The position numbers and the translations under genes are program-made. DNA of 29,814 nt from a virus. The first letter of the stretch is position 1, and every line of letters starts with the position of its first letter. The notes under the pieces were generated by a model, which saw only the letters and a list, made by a program, of their open reading frames with translations, was not told the origin of the DNA and ran no database searches. The DNA is taken from the IMG/VR virus record IMGVR_UViG_3300025674_000252, positions 1 through 29,814 of that record; one strand, 5' to 3'. This document shows, one piece after another, positions 19,734 to 27,055 of the stretch.

Positions 19734-21590
19734 ATGCCCTTACAGAAGATTCAGTTTGCCGCTGGAATTAGCAAAGAAGGGACAGACTATACTGCCGATC
19801 AGGGGTGGACTGATTCTGACAAAATACGCTTTAGGAAAGGTCGCCCTGAAAAAATAGGCGGTTGGACTAAGTTTTCTCTAAATACTTTTCAGGGTGTTTG
19901 CAGGTCTCTCTACACATGGGCCACACTGGGTGCTACCAAGCACACTGGTGTTGGGACAAACCTAAAGTTCTACATCACTGAGGGAGTAAACTTCAATGAT
20001 GTCACGCCACTAAGGGCTACTACATCAGCGGGTGATGTTACGTTTTCAGCGTCCAATGAAAGTTCCACGATTACTGTGTCAGATACGTCTCACGGTGCAG
20101 TTGTTAATGATTTTGTAACATTCTCTGGCGCGGCTAGCCTTGGTGGAACCGTTATTGCTAGCGTCCTTAATCAGGAATATCAGATAGCATCTATAATAAA
20201 TTCCAATAGCTATACTGTTATTGCAAAAGATACCTCTGGCAACACCGTAACCGCCAACGCTAGCGACTCTGGGAATGGCGGCAGTAGCACTGTTGGTGCG
20301 TATCAGATAAACACAGGATTGAATACGTTTGTTCAAAGCACGGGTTGGGGCGTTAACACTTGGGGTAGTGGAGGATTTGGTTCTGTAACAGCAATAACAG
20401 CATCAAGTCAGCTAAGACTATATAGTCAAGATAATTTTGGCGAAGACCTTGTGTTCAATCCAAGGGGCGGAGGTATATATTACTATGACATTTCCGCAGG
20501 TCTAGCAAACAGAGCTTTGGACATTACCGATGCCTCACTTGGAGGATCAAACCCCCCAACAGCGGCCTTGCAGGTAATGGTATCCGATGTTGATCAGCAT
20601 GTTATTGCTTTTGGCGTAAATCCTATTGGGTCATCAACCATAGACCCTTTGTTTATACGATTCTCTGATCAGGGTAGCTTAACCGACTGGACACCCACCG
20701 CGACCAATACTTCAGGCGGAGCGAGAATAAACTCTGGCTCACTTATCGTTGGCGCTGTTCAGACAAGGCAAGAGATACTTGTATTCACAGATGAAAGCCT
20801 GCATTCAATGAGATTCGTGGGCGGCCCTTTTGTATTTGACTTTTCGACAGTTAGCACAGATGTTTCGATGGTTTCCCCTAGAGCGGCAATCAATGCGAGA
20901 GGCTCCGTGTACTTTATGGATGAGGGTAGTTTTTACGCCTATAACGGTTCAGTTCAGCCTCTCCCATGCTCCGTTAAGGACTATGTGTTCTCCAACTTAA
21001 ATGTCGGCCAATCTTACAAGGTATTTGCGGCTGAAAACTCTGCATACTCCGAGGTTACTTGGTATTATCCTATAGGAACTGGAGATACAGAGATAACCAA
21101 CTATGTGACGTACAACTACGAGGAAAACCTGTGGTCTGTAGGGACGTTAGATAGAGGCGCATGGTTTGATTCAGGAATGGGAGATAGCCCCATAGCAACG
21201 AGCGTTGATACAGATACAGCCGCAACCTACAACTACCTCTATAGCCATGAGACCGGCTTTGATGCTGACGGCTCCGCTATGACGGCTTATGTGGAGTCTG
21301 GAGACCTTGAGATAGGTGACGGTGAAGGGTTCATGTTTATGAGCAAGGTTATACCCGACTTCTCGTTTGACGGAGCCGACCCTTCAGTTGATATTACAGT
21401 AAAAGGCAGAAACTATCCGCTTGAAGATGCAACAGAGCTTTCGTCAGTTACTGTTAACCAGTCAACAACAGAGTCATACCTGCGAGCGCGGGCTAGACAC
21501 CCAGTGATCAGGGTGGAAAGCACAGGCTCTGGATACGGCTGGAGACTTGGAACGCTTAGATTTCAGATTAGACAGGATGGCAGAAGATAA
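19734..21590 (+). CDS. Tail nozzle/hub protein (P22 gp10 / T7 gp12-like)
   Basis: The 618-residue product is beta-rich throughout with repeated short strands, as expected of the beta-propeller-type nozzle of short-tailed phages. Recognisable parts are the N-terminal GISKEGTDYTADQGWTDSDKIRFRKGRPEKIGGWTKF (about 10-46) and the middle DVDQHVIAFGVNP...DPLFIRFSDQGSLTDWTPT. Then follow GGARINSGSLIVGAVQTRQEILVFTDESLHSMRFVGGPFVF and a C-terminal RARARHPVIRVESTGSGYGWRLGTLRFQIRQDGRR. The Arg/Trp pattern at both ends is typical of marine podovirus proteins of this kind. An inserted domain at about 95-190 is Ser/Thr/Asn-rich. It would bind the adaptor ring and form the lower tail. No depolymerase motif is seen. 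Confidence 0.75.
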   Translation: MPLQKIQFAAGISKEGTDYTADQGWTDSDKIRFRKGRPEKIGGWTKFSLNTFQGVCRSLYTWATLGATKHTGVGTNLKFYITEGVNFNDVTPLRATTSAGDVTFSASNESSTITVSDTSHGAVVNDFVTFSGAASLGGTVIASVLNQEYQIASIINSNSYTVIAKDTSGNTVTANASDSGNGGSSTVGAYQINTGLNTFVQSTGWGVNTWGSGGFGSVTAITASSQLRLYSQDNFGEDLVFNPRGGGIYYYDISAGLANRALDITDASLGGSNPPTAALQVMVSDVDQHVIAFGVNPIGSSTIDPLFIRFSDQGSLTDWTPTATNTSGGARINSGSLIVGAVQTRQEILVFTDESLHSMRFVGGPFVFDFSTVSTDVSMVSPRAAINARGSVYFMDEGSFYAYNGSVQPLPCSVKDYVFSNLNVGQSYKVFAAENSAYSEVTWYYPIGTGDTEITNYVTYNYEENLWSVGTLDRGAWFDSGMGDSPIATSVDTDTAATYNYLYSHETGFDADGSAMTAYVESGDLEIGDGEGFMFMSKVIPDFSFDGADPSVDITVKGRNYPLEDATELSSVTVNQSTTESYLRARARHPVIRVESTGSGYGWRLGTLRFQIRQDGRR

Positions 21591-21784
21591 TGGCTATCAA
21601 GAAAACACCCCTGCCCATCGCTCAAGCTCAATACGACATGCTTAATGAATCTATAACTCGGAAAACCGTTGAGGATGCATTAAATCAACATCAAGTTGAA
21701 ATAACTGCGGCAAAAACCCAAGGCGACAAAGAAGGTTCTTTAGCTATGCGTAGATTTCAGTTCCTATTGATGGGTGCATCATGA
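21590..21784 (+). CDS. Small helical phage protein
   Basis: The 64-residue product is mostly helical: TPLPIAQAQYDMLNESITRKTVEDALNQHQVEITAAKTQ followed by MRRFQFLLMGAS. Neither signal peptide nor transmembrane segment is clear. It is coupled on both sides (TAATG at its start, ATGA at its end) between the nozzle and a beta-structured protein, so it is likely virion-associated or an assembly factor. I recall similar proteins at this site in marine phages without known function. Confidence 0.6.
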   Translation: MAIKKTPLPIAQAQYDMLNESITRKTVEDALNQHQVEITAAKTQGDKEGSLAMRRFQFLLMGAS

Positions 21785-22110
21785 CTGACGTTATTAAGGT
21801 ATTGGGTCAGCTTGATCCAGCGGCCACAACAACAACCACTTTATACACTGTACCTGATTTAACTCAAACAACAGTAAGCTCTTTAGTTATTTGCAACAGA
21901 ACAGGCTCTAGCATCACCTTCAGGGTCAGCGTACATGTTGCAGGGGCTGGTGCAGACGATAAGCAGTTTTTATTCTACGATCAAGCCCTTGCGGCTAACA
22001 CAACTCAAACTGTAGTAATTGGTATATGCCTCGGACAGACCGATGTCATCAAGGTGTACGCCAGTGCTGTAGATGTAAGTTTTAACCTATTCGGTGTGGA
22101 GACAAGTTAA
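21781..22110 (+). CDS. Small beta-sandwich structural protein
   Basis: The 109-residue product shows KVLGQLDPAATTTTTLYTVPDLTQTTVSSLVICNRTGSSITFRVSVHVAGAG (about 6-57), a YDQALAANTTQTVVIGICLGQTDVIKVYASA section, and VSFNLFGVETS at the end. This pattern occurs in many tailed phages as a small virion protein with an immunoglobulin-like or jelly-roll type fold. It may decorate the tail or support fibres. Length and motif order agree with the family as I know it; the exact place in the particle is unknown. Confidence 0.65.
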   Translation: MTDVIKVLGQLDPAATTTTTLYTVPDLTQTTVSSLVICNRTGSSITFRVSVHVAGAGADDKQFLFYDQALAANTTQTVVIGICLGQTDVIKVYASAVDVSFNLFGVETS

Positions 22111-24413
22111 TGAACAACCCTAACGCGCAATATGCAAACCAACGCCCAATGCAGGGGGTTGCCGACCAAATGGCTACTCACGGACGTTATGGCGATAGCA
22201 TGATGGTTCACATGAACCCTGTCGAGGTTGCAGGACTTGCTTCTCTGTCTCCTACAGGCTCTTTGACCACTAACCCTGTGACAGGTCAGCCAGAGGCGTT
22301 CCTGCCCTTTTTAGCGCCATTGCTTGGAGGTATGCTTGGATCGGCAGGATTTACCGCTCTTGGTGGTGCGCTTGGGACAGGGGTTTTAGGTTCTGCCGCA
22401 ACTGCTCTAGGAGCTAATGCGGCTCTCGCGAGTGCTGTAGGCTCCGGTCTGGCTACAACCGCAGTGACTGGAGACTTAAAGCAGGGGATTATGTCTGGGT
22501 TAACTGGTTATGGTATTGGTCAAGCATTAGGGGGTGCGTCAGACCTTATAGCTGGAGTTCCAGAAGCCACAACAGCACTGACGGGGGCAGAGCAGGCACT
22601 TGCCCAAGGAACTCAAGACCTTAGTCAGCAGGCTTTGTCTCAAGGGGTAGAGGCATCTGCGCTGGCAAGCCCTGAGCTAACAAATCTTCAAGGAAATGTG
22701 TTTGACGCAAAAGAAGGGCTTATGCAGGCCAATGTTGATTCGATGAATGTAAGCACCGGAGATATTCTTAAAGACGGAAAGGTGGATTTTGCAAAGAACC
22801 TAATGTCAAAGCAGTCAATTCTTCCCATAGCGATTGGCGAAGGCGCAAGAGCAGGCGAGATGCTTTCAGATGACATGAGGGCGGCTGGGCGTAAGAGGCA
22901 GGCTGAGAAAGATGCGGAGTTGGCAGATGCTTATGCGCGGAGAGACTATGCGGTAGAGATGGCTCGGAAGGACTCTGCTCTTAACAACCCATACACAGGA
23001 GCATACGGGTACAATCAGGGCGGTTTAACTTCGATTAACCCTCAAGATTACATGCGCCAGCGCAATAACCTAGAGAATATGGGCAGAGCGCCTGTTCAGA
23101 TGTTTGAGGGGGGTGGAATCCCCTCTGATATTCGTATGTTCAACGTCAATAGAGGCAATGCTGTAGATACGCAACGCTCAATTAGACCCCCCAGAATTGT
23201 CACAGGTGCGGAGTTAGAGGCTGAGTCAGCGGCTATGGTAGCTGAAGGTCGAGACCCTCGCGCAGGATTCGGCGCAGAGAAAGTTTACTTTAGAGAGCCT
23301 CTGCCAGACCCAGTAGACCCAGTAGACCCAGCAGACCCCCCTGCCGATAGCAATCCTCCATATGAGCTTCCGCCAAATTTCCCAACATTCCCCGGAAAAG
23401 GCGGTTACAACCCAAGCGCAAACATGGATATGGGAACCACTGAAGTAGAGAGCGCGATGAGGGCTAATGCTTTAAGAACTGGTCGCGGTGCGTTTGATGC
23501 AAATGATGCAGAAAGAGCCTTGAGGGACAGTTCCGCAAGAGAGGCTGGCGCTTTGGTAACTGGAATTGGCAGTGAAGACCTTCGCAGGAGCTTTGCTAGC
23601 GATTACGGAGACTTGACCGTACCGATATACAACAGAAACGAAATGGCTAGTGGAGGCATTGTGTCTTTAGCTGAAGGGCAGGGCGTTCCGTCTATGGCTC
23701 CAGCAATGGGTGCAGAAGGCATGGAAATGACCACCTATCCCGATCAGTCCACAATGCAGATGGACGCACCTCAGATGGAGCCTAACGAGATTCTTTCGGT
23801 TATTCAGGAGGTCAAGCAGATTATTCAGGTAGACCCTGATGGCACAAGAGGAGATCAGCAAAGATATAATATGCTTAAACAAAAGCTAAAAGCTATTACC
23901 GCTCAGATTGGTGAGGAAGCGTTGATGGAGCTTATGGGTACAAACACTGACCCTGTGTCTTTGGCTAATGGTGGAATGACCCCTCAAAACAAAGAAACTC
24001 AGTTGCTAGAGCAAACAACTCAAGCGATCCTAGGCCAGTTGCCCTCCGATCAAGCTGAGGTTGTTATTAACATGTTCGTAGATACCTACGGCAGTGAAGT
24101 CTTCGCTCAGTTGCGCGATACAGTGCTACAATCGGTAGTGCCAAACGCCCAAACAGAAGGTAAGATAGAAGGTCAAGGTGGAGGCATGGATGACGAGGTT
24201 ATGGGCATGATTGGCAATCAACAGCCAGTCGCAGTAAGCCCTGACGAGTACATTGTTCCCGCTGATGTAGTTTCTGGCATTGGTGACGGAAGCTCAAGTG
24301 CTGGCGCAGAACAATTAGATGAGATGCTAGATAGGGTTCGGTCAACAAGAACCGGAACAACTAGACAGCCTGCTCCAATTCAAGCTAAACAAGGTGGGGT
24401 ATTGCCTGCATGA
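22110..24413 (+). CDS. Large internal/ejection-type virion protein with Gly-Gly motifs
   Basis: The 767-residue product begins with a conserved head (MMVHMNPVEVAGLASLSPTG, about 31-50, then QPEAFLPFLAPLLGG). A long Gly/Ala-rich hydrophobic stretch (about 64-143) follows that could insert into membranes, as ejection proteins do. The middle is helical and charged (about 250-290) and a Pro/Asp linker comes at about 400-425. The C-terminal part has VSPDEYIVPADVVSGIGDGSSSAGAEQLDEMLDRVR (about 710-745), a motif I recall from marine phage virion proteins. Short GG units recur: NQGGLTSI, FEGGGIPSDI, GKGGYNP, ASGGIVSL, ANGGMTPQ and KQGGVLPA. Membrane-penetrating ejection protein is an inference from composition and place. 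Confidence 0.65.
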   Translation: MNNPNAQYANQRPMQGVADQMATHGRYGDSMMVHMNPVEVAGLASLSPTGSLTTNPVTGQPEAFLPFLAPLLGGMLGSAGFTALGGALGTGVLGSAATALGANAALASAVGSGLATTAVTGDLKQGIMSGLTGYGIGQALGGASDLIAGVPEATTALTGAEQALAQGTQDLSQQALSQGVEASALASPELTNLQGNVFDAKEGLMQANVDSMNVSTGDILKDGKVDFAKNLMSKQSILPIAIGEGARAGEMLSDDMRAAGRKRQAEKDAELADAYARRDYAVEMARKDSALNNPYTGAYGYNQGGLTSINPQDYMRQRNNLENMGRAPVQMFEGGGIPSDIRMFNVNRGNAVDTQRSIRPPRIVTGAELEAESAAMVAEGRDPRAGFGAEKVYFREPLPDPVDPVDPADPPADSNPPYELPPNFPTFPGKGGYNPSANMDMGTTEVESAMRANALRTGRGAFDANDAERALRDSSAREAGALVTGIGSEDLRRSFASDYGDLTVPIYNRNEMASGGIVSLAEGQGVPSMAPAMGAEGMEMTTYPDQSTMQMDAPQMEPNEILSVIQEVKQIIQVDPDGTRGDQQRYNMLKQKLKAITAQIGEEALMELMGTNTDPVSLANGGMTPQNKETQLLEQTTQAILGQLPSDQAEVVINMFVDTYGSEVFAQLRDTVLQSVVPNAQTEGKIEGQGGGMDDEVMGMIGNQQPVAVSPDEYIVPADVVSGIGDGSSSAGAEQLDEMLDRVRSTRTGTTRQPAPIQAKQGGVLPA
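23306..23332 (+). repeat. 9-bp tandem repeat coding for a Pro-Asp linker
   Basis: Three units of AGACCCAGT, the third with C as its last base, encode a PVD-type linker in the 767-residue protein. Slippage would change linker length by three residues without shifting the frame. Confidence 0.8.
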
Positions 24414-24919
24414 GTAGCGTAGCCGAAAAGAAAGAGGTTAAAAGAGACCTTTCTAGAGAACCACGGGTAAAGAACAAGAACGCCCCCAGAAAGATCACAC
24501 ACACCATCACAATAGCCCCTACAACGTATTTAAATGCATTGTGGCCTGACGTAGAGGATCAGCTTAAACGCGCTGTAATACGCTCTAATGGGCGCTGGAC
24601 GATGGAAGTCCTTTTTCAGGTCATCTCTAGCGGTCAGCAACATCTTTGGTTGGCGTTTAATGAAGATAAAGAGATTGAGGGCGTAGGCACTACAGAGTTT
24701 ATAGATTATCCAAACAAAAGGATGCTTGCCATTCAGTTCCTTGGAGGAGACAACTTCAACGACTGGGTGTGGGATATGCTTGAAAAGTTCAACGGCTTCG
24801 CAAAAGATTCAGGTTGTGACGGAATAGAGGCCACTGCAAGGCAGGGATTCTGGAAATGGCTAAAGCAAGATGACTTTGAACAGTCATATGTTGTTTATGA
24901 GAAGAGGATTGAGAAATGA
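24410..24919 (+). CDS. GNAT-fold virion protein (T7 gp13-like)
   Basis: The 169-residue product has a basic disordered start (about 1-28) and a GNAT-like core: TMEVLFQVISSGQQHLWLAFNEDKEIEGVGTTEFIDYPNKRMLAIQFLGG (about 64-113), a helix with DWVWDMLEKFNGFAKDSGCDGIEATARQGFWKWLK, and a last strand SYVVYEKRIE. The clear acetyl-CoA pyrophosphate loop (Q/RxxGxG/A) is not seen. T7 gp13 and relatives keep the fold and act in virion assembly, which is the likely role. Position between two large internal proteins agrees. ATGA overlaps join it to both neighbours. An active acetyltransferase is less likely. Confidence 0.72.
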   Translation: MSSVAEKKEVKRDLSREPRVKNKNAPRKITHTITIAPTTYLNALWPDVEDQLKRAVIRSNGRWTMEVLFQVISSGQQHLWLAFNEDKEIEGVGTTEFIDYPNKRMLAIQFLGGDNFNDWVWDMLEKFNGFAKDSGCDGIEATARQGFWKWLKQDDFEQSYVVYEKRIEK

Positions 24920-27030
24920 GCAAAGGTGGCGGCGGCGGTGGCGTACAAGAAGTCGAGCAAACAACAACCAACTTGCCCGAATACGCAAGACCGTTCTATG
25001 AAAACCTCTTAGGTAGAGCAACGTATGAAAGCGAAAGAAGATATGAGGGCTACCCGGCTCCTCGTCTTGCCGATTTTGACCCGTATGAAATGGACGCTAT
25101 GGGCGGTATCGCTGATATGGCGTATCGTGGCGATCCAATGCAACTACAGCAGGCTTCTGAGTTGGCGGCAGGAGTTGGCTATCAAGACCCAAATCAAGCA
25201 ATGCAAGTCGCTAATGCCTATCGGCCTGATGCTCAGTATTCAGGCTATTTTGCTGGAGACATTAACTCTGGTTATGGCGCAGGAAATTTAGGTCAAGGCT
25301 TTCAAGCAGGCCAGAGAGATTCTGGCTATATGGCTCAGGACGTTGACTCTGGCTATCAGGCGGGGGACATAGGCAGTGATTATCAGGCTATGTATCGCGG
25401 TACTGGCTATCAGCCAATGCAATTTGATGCAGGCTACGATCCAAGCGCAAGAGGCTCTCAGTTTATAGCTGAAGACCTTTTATCCCAGTACGCACCTCAG
25501 CAGTACGAAACTGGCTATCAAGGAAGAGAATTTGATGCAGGGTATGTTGCCAGAGAGCTTGGGCAGGATTACACGGCAAGAGACCTTGAAAGTGGATTTG
25601 AGGCGGGAAGCATAACAGATCAAGGCGTTCTTGATCAGTACATGAACCCTTATCAGCAACTTGTTACTGATGTTCAGAAGCGAGAAGCGAGACGAGAAGC
25701 CGATAAGAGCGCGGCAGATATCGGCCTTCAAGCGGCTGGTTCTGGTGCTTTTGGCGGCTACCGTGAGGGTGTTTTGCTTGCCGAGCAGGACAGAAACCTA
25801 CAGCAACAGTTGTCTGACATACAGGCTACGGGCGATCAGGCGGCATTTAATCAGGCTTTACAGGCGTTTGAGGCTGATCGATCCGCTAGAGGTCAAGAGG
25901 AGACGTTTAGACAGTCTGCCTTTGGCACTACTGAGCAGGCGCGACAAGCTCAACAGCAGATGGCGATATCATCCTTTGAAGCGGGTGAAAGGGCTAAACA
26001 GCAAGCCGCTACGCTAGGCATGACAGCCCAGCAAGCAGAAGATGCCGCGCAACAGGCGAGAGAGCAATTTGGTCAGTCTGCATTCGGGATGAATGAAGAG
26101 GCTCAACGAGCGGCAGAACAGTTCCGTCAGTCGGCTTACGGGCAGACTATGGACGCAAGGGCGCAACAAGAGCAGTTTGCACAAGCGGCTTTTAATGCTG
26201 GAGAACAGGCAAGACAACAGGCGGCACAGTTAGGTCTAACAGCCCAACAAGCAACTGATGCGGCTAATCAGGCTAGAGAGAACTTTGAGGTCAATGCGTT
26301 TAATCAGTTTGATCAGGCTAGGCAACAGCAACAGCAGTTTGAGTTTGCGGCGTTTAACGCAGGCGAGCAGGCAAGACAGCAAGCCGCTCAGTTAGGGTTA
26401 ACTGCTCAACAGCAAGAAGAGTCGGCCCGTCAAGCTCAGGAGCAGTTCTCTCAGACAGCATTCTCTGAAAACGAACAGCTTAGAATGGCTCAACAGCAAG
26501 AAGACAGAGCGGTGTTTGAAGCACAGCAACGTGCCGAGCAAGAAGGTGCTAGGCTTGGTCTTTCTGCTCAAGAGATACAGGAGCGCGTTAATCAGGCTCA
26601 GAACGATGCCAGAATGGCCGCTAGAGACGCAAATAATCAGTACATGCTAAACCAGTCCAATCTAGCAATGCAGGCGTTAGACTCAGATAGAGCAAACAGG
26701 GATCAGATACTGCGATCCTCTGAGCTTCTTGGTAGCCTTGGCGGTCAAGATCAGCGTATGGAGCTTGAGCGATTGCAGAACTTGCAGGCGGCAGGCCAGA
26801 ATATGCGAGACTTGGAGCAACGTAGCCTTGATATGGGATATCAGGACTTCTTGCGCCAGCAAGCATTTCCTCGCGAACAGCTTGGATTCTTCAGTAACAT
26901 CCTTCAGGGTATTCCGGTTACGCCCGGAACCACTAGAACAGCATTTGGCGAAGGGCCATCCTCTTACCAGCAGGCTCTTGGTGCAGGTATTGGTGGTGTT
27001 GGGTTGTATAATGCCCTTGGTCGCGGTTAA
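24916..27030 (+). CDS. Repeat-rich internal virion protein (9- and 18-residue periodic)
   Basis: The 704-residue product has four parts. After MSKGGGGGGV and a conserved N-terminal region (NLPEYARPFYENLLGRATYESERRYEGYPAPRLADFDPYE, about 19-58) comes a tract at 102-228 in which Tyr or Phe occurs every ninth residue, 15 times without a miss, typically as (S/T)GY. Residues 235-310 are a conserved helical hinge (YMNPYQQLVTDVQKREARREADKS, GSGAFGGYREGVLLAEQD). Then 311-580 holds 15 tandem 18-residue modules, consensus near EQF-Q-AF--GEQARQQA, probably one long straight helix or coiled coil. The C-terminus (about 580-704) ends with Gly-rich segments. Similar layouts are familiar to me from marine phage virion proteins. 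A tape-measure-like rod or DNA-ejection conduit is a reasonable inference. Confidence 0.7.
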   Translation: MSKGGGGGGVQEVEQTTTNLPEYARPFYENLLGRATYESERRYEGYPAPRLADFDPYEMDAMGGIADMAYRGDPMQLQQASELAAGVGYQDPNQAMQVANAYRPDAQYSGYFAGDINSGYGAGNLGQGFQAGQRDSGYMAQDVDSGYQAGDIGSDYQAMYRGTGYQPMQFDAGYDPSARGSQFIAEDLLSQYAPQQYETGYQGREFDAGYVARELGQDYTARDLESGFEAGSITDQGVLDQYMNPYQQLVTDVQKREARREADKSAADIGLQAAGSGAFGGYREGVLLAEQDRNLQQQLSDIQATGDQAAFNQALQAFEADRSARGQEETFRQSAFGTTEQARQAQQQMAISSFEAGERAKQQAATLGMTAQQAEDAAQQAREQFGQSAFGMNEEAQRAAEQFRQSAYGQTMDARAQQEQFAQAAFNAGEQARQQAAQLGLTAQQATDAANQARENFEVNAFNQFDQARQQQQQFEFAAFNAGEQARQQAAQLGLTAQQQEESARQAQEQFSQTAFSENEQLRMAQQQEDRAVFEAQQRAEQEGARLGLSAQEIQERVNQAQNDARMAARDANNQYMLNQSNLAMQALDSDRANRDQILRSSELLGSLGGQDQRMELERLQNLQAAGQNMRDLEQRSLDMGYQDFLRQQAFPREQLGFFSNILQGIPVTPGTTRTAFGEGPSSYQQALGAGIGGVGLYNALGRG
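25219..25599 (+). repeat. 15 aromatic residues at exact 9-residue spacing
   Basis: In the protein from 24916, Y102, Y111, Y120, F129, Y138, Y147, Y156, Y165, Y174, F183, Y192, Y201, Y210, Y219 and F228 form one unbroken register. The residue before is usually Gly (or Asp/Gln), and the unit often ends in D/E plus a hydrophobic residue. No insertion or deletion disturbs the spacing. Confidence 0.9.
25846..26655 (+). repeat. 15 tandem 18-residue helical modules
   Basis: Modules start at residues 311, 329, 347, 365, 383, 401, 419, 437, 455, 473, 491, 509, 527, 545 and 563 with no gaps. Phe/Tyr is at module position 8 in ten of them. Four (starting 365, 437, 491, 545) are of an LGLTAQQ variant type, the last three spaced by 54 residues. 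The DNA copies differ in many codons, so this is an old array. Confidence 0.88.
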
Positions 27031-27055
27031 TTATTAAGAGGTTGATGGCAATATA

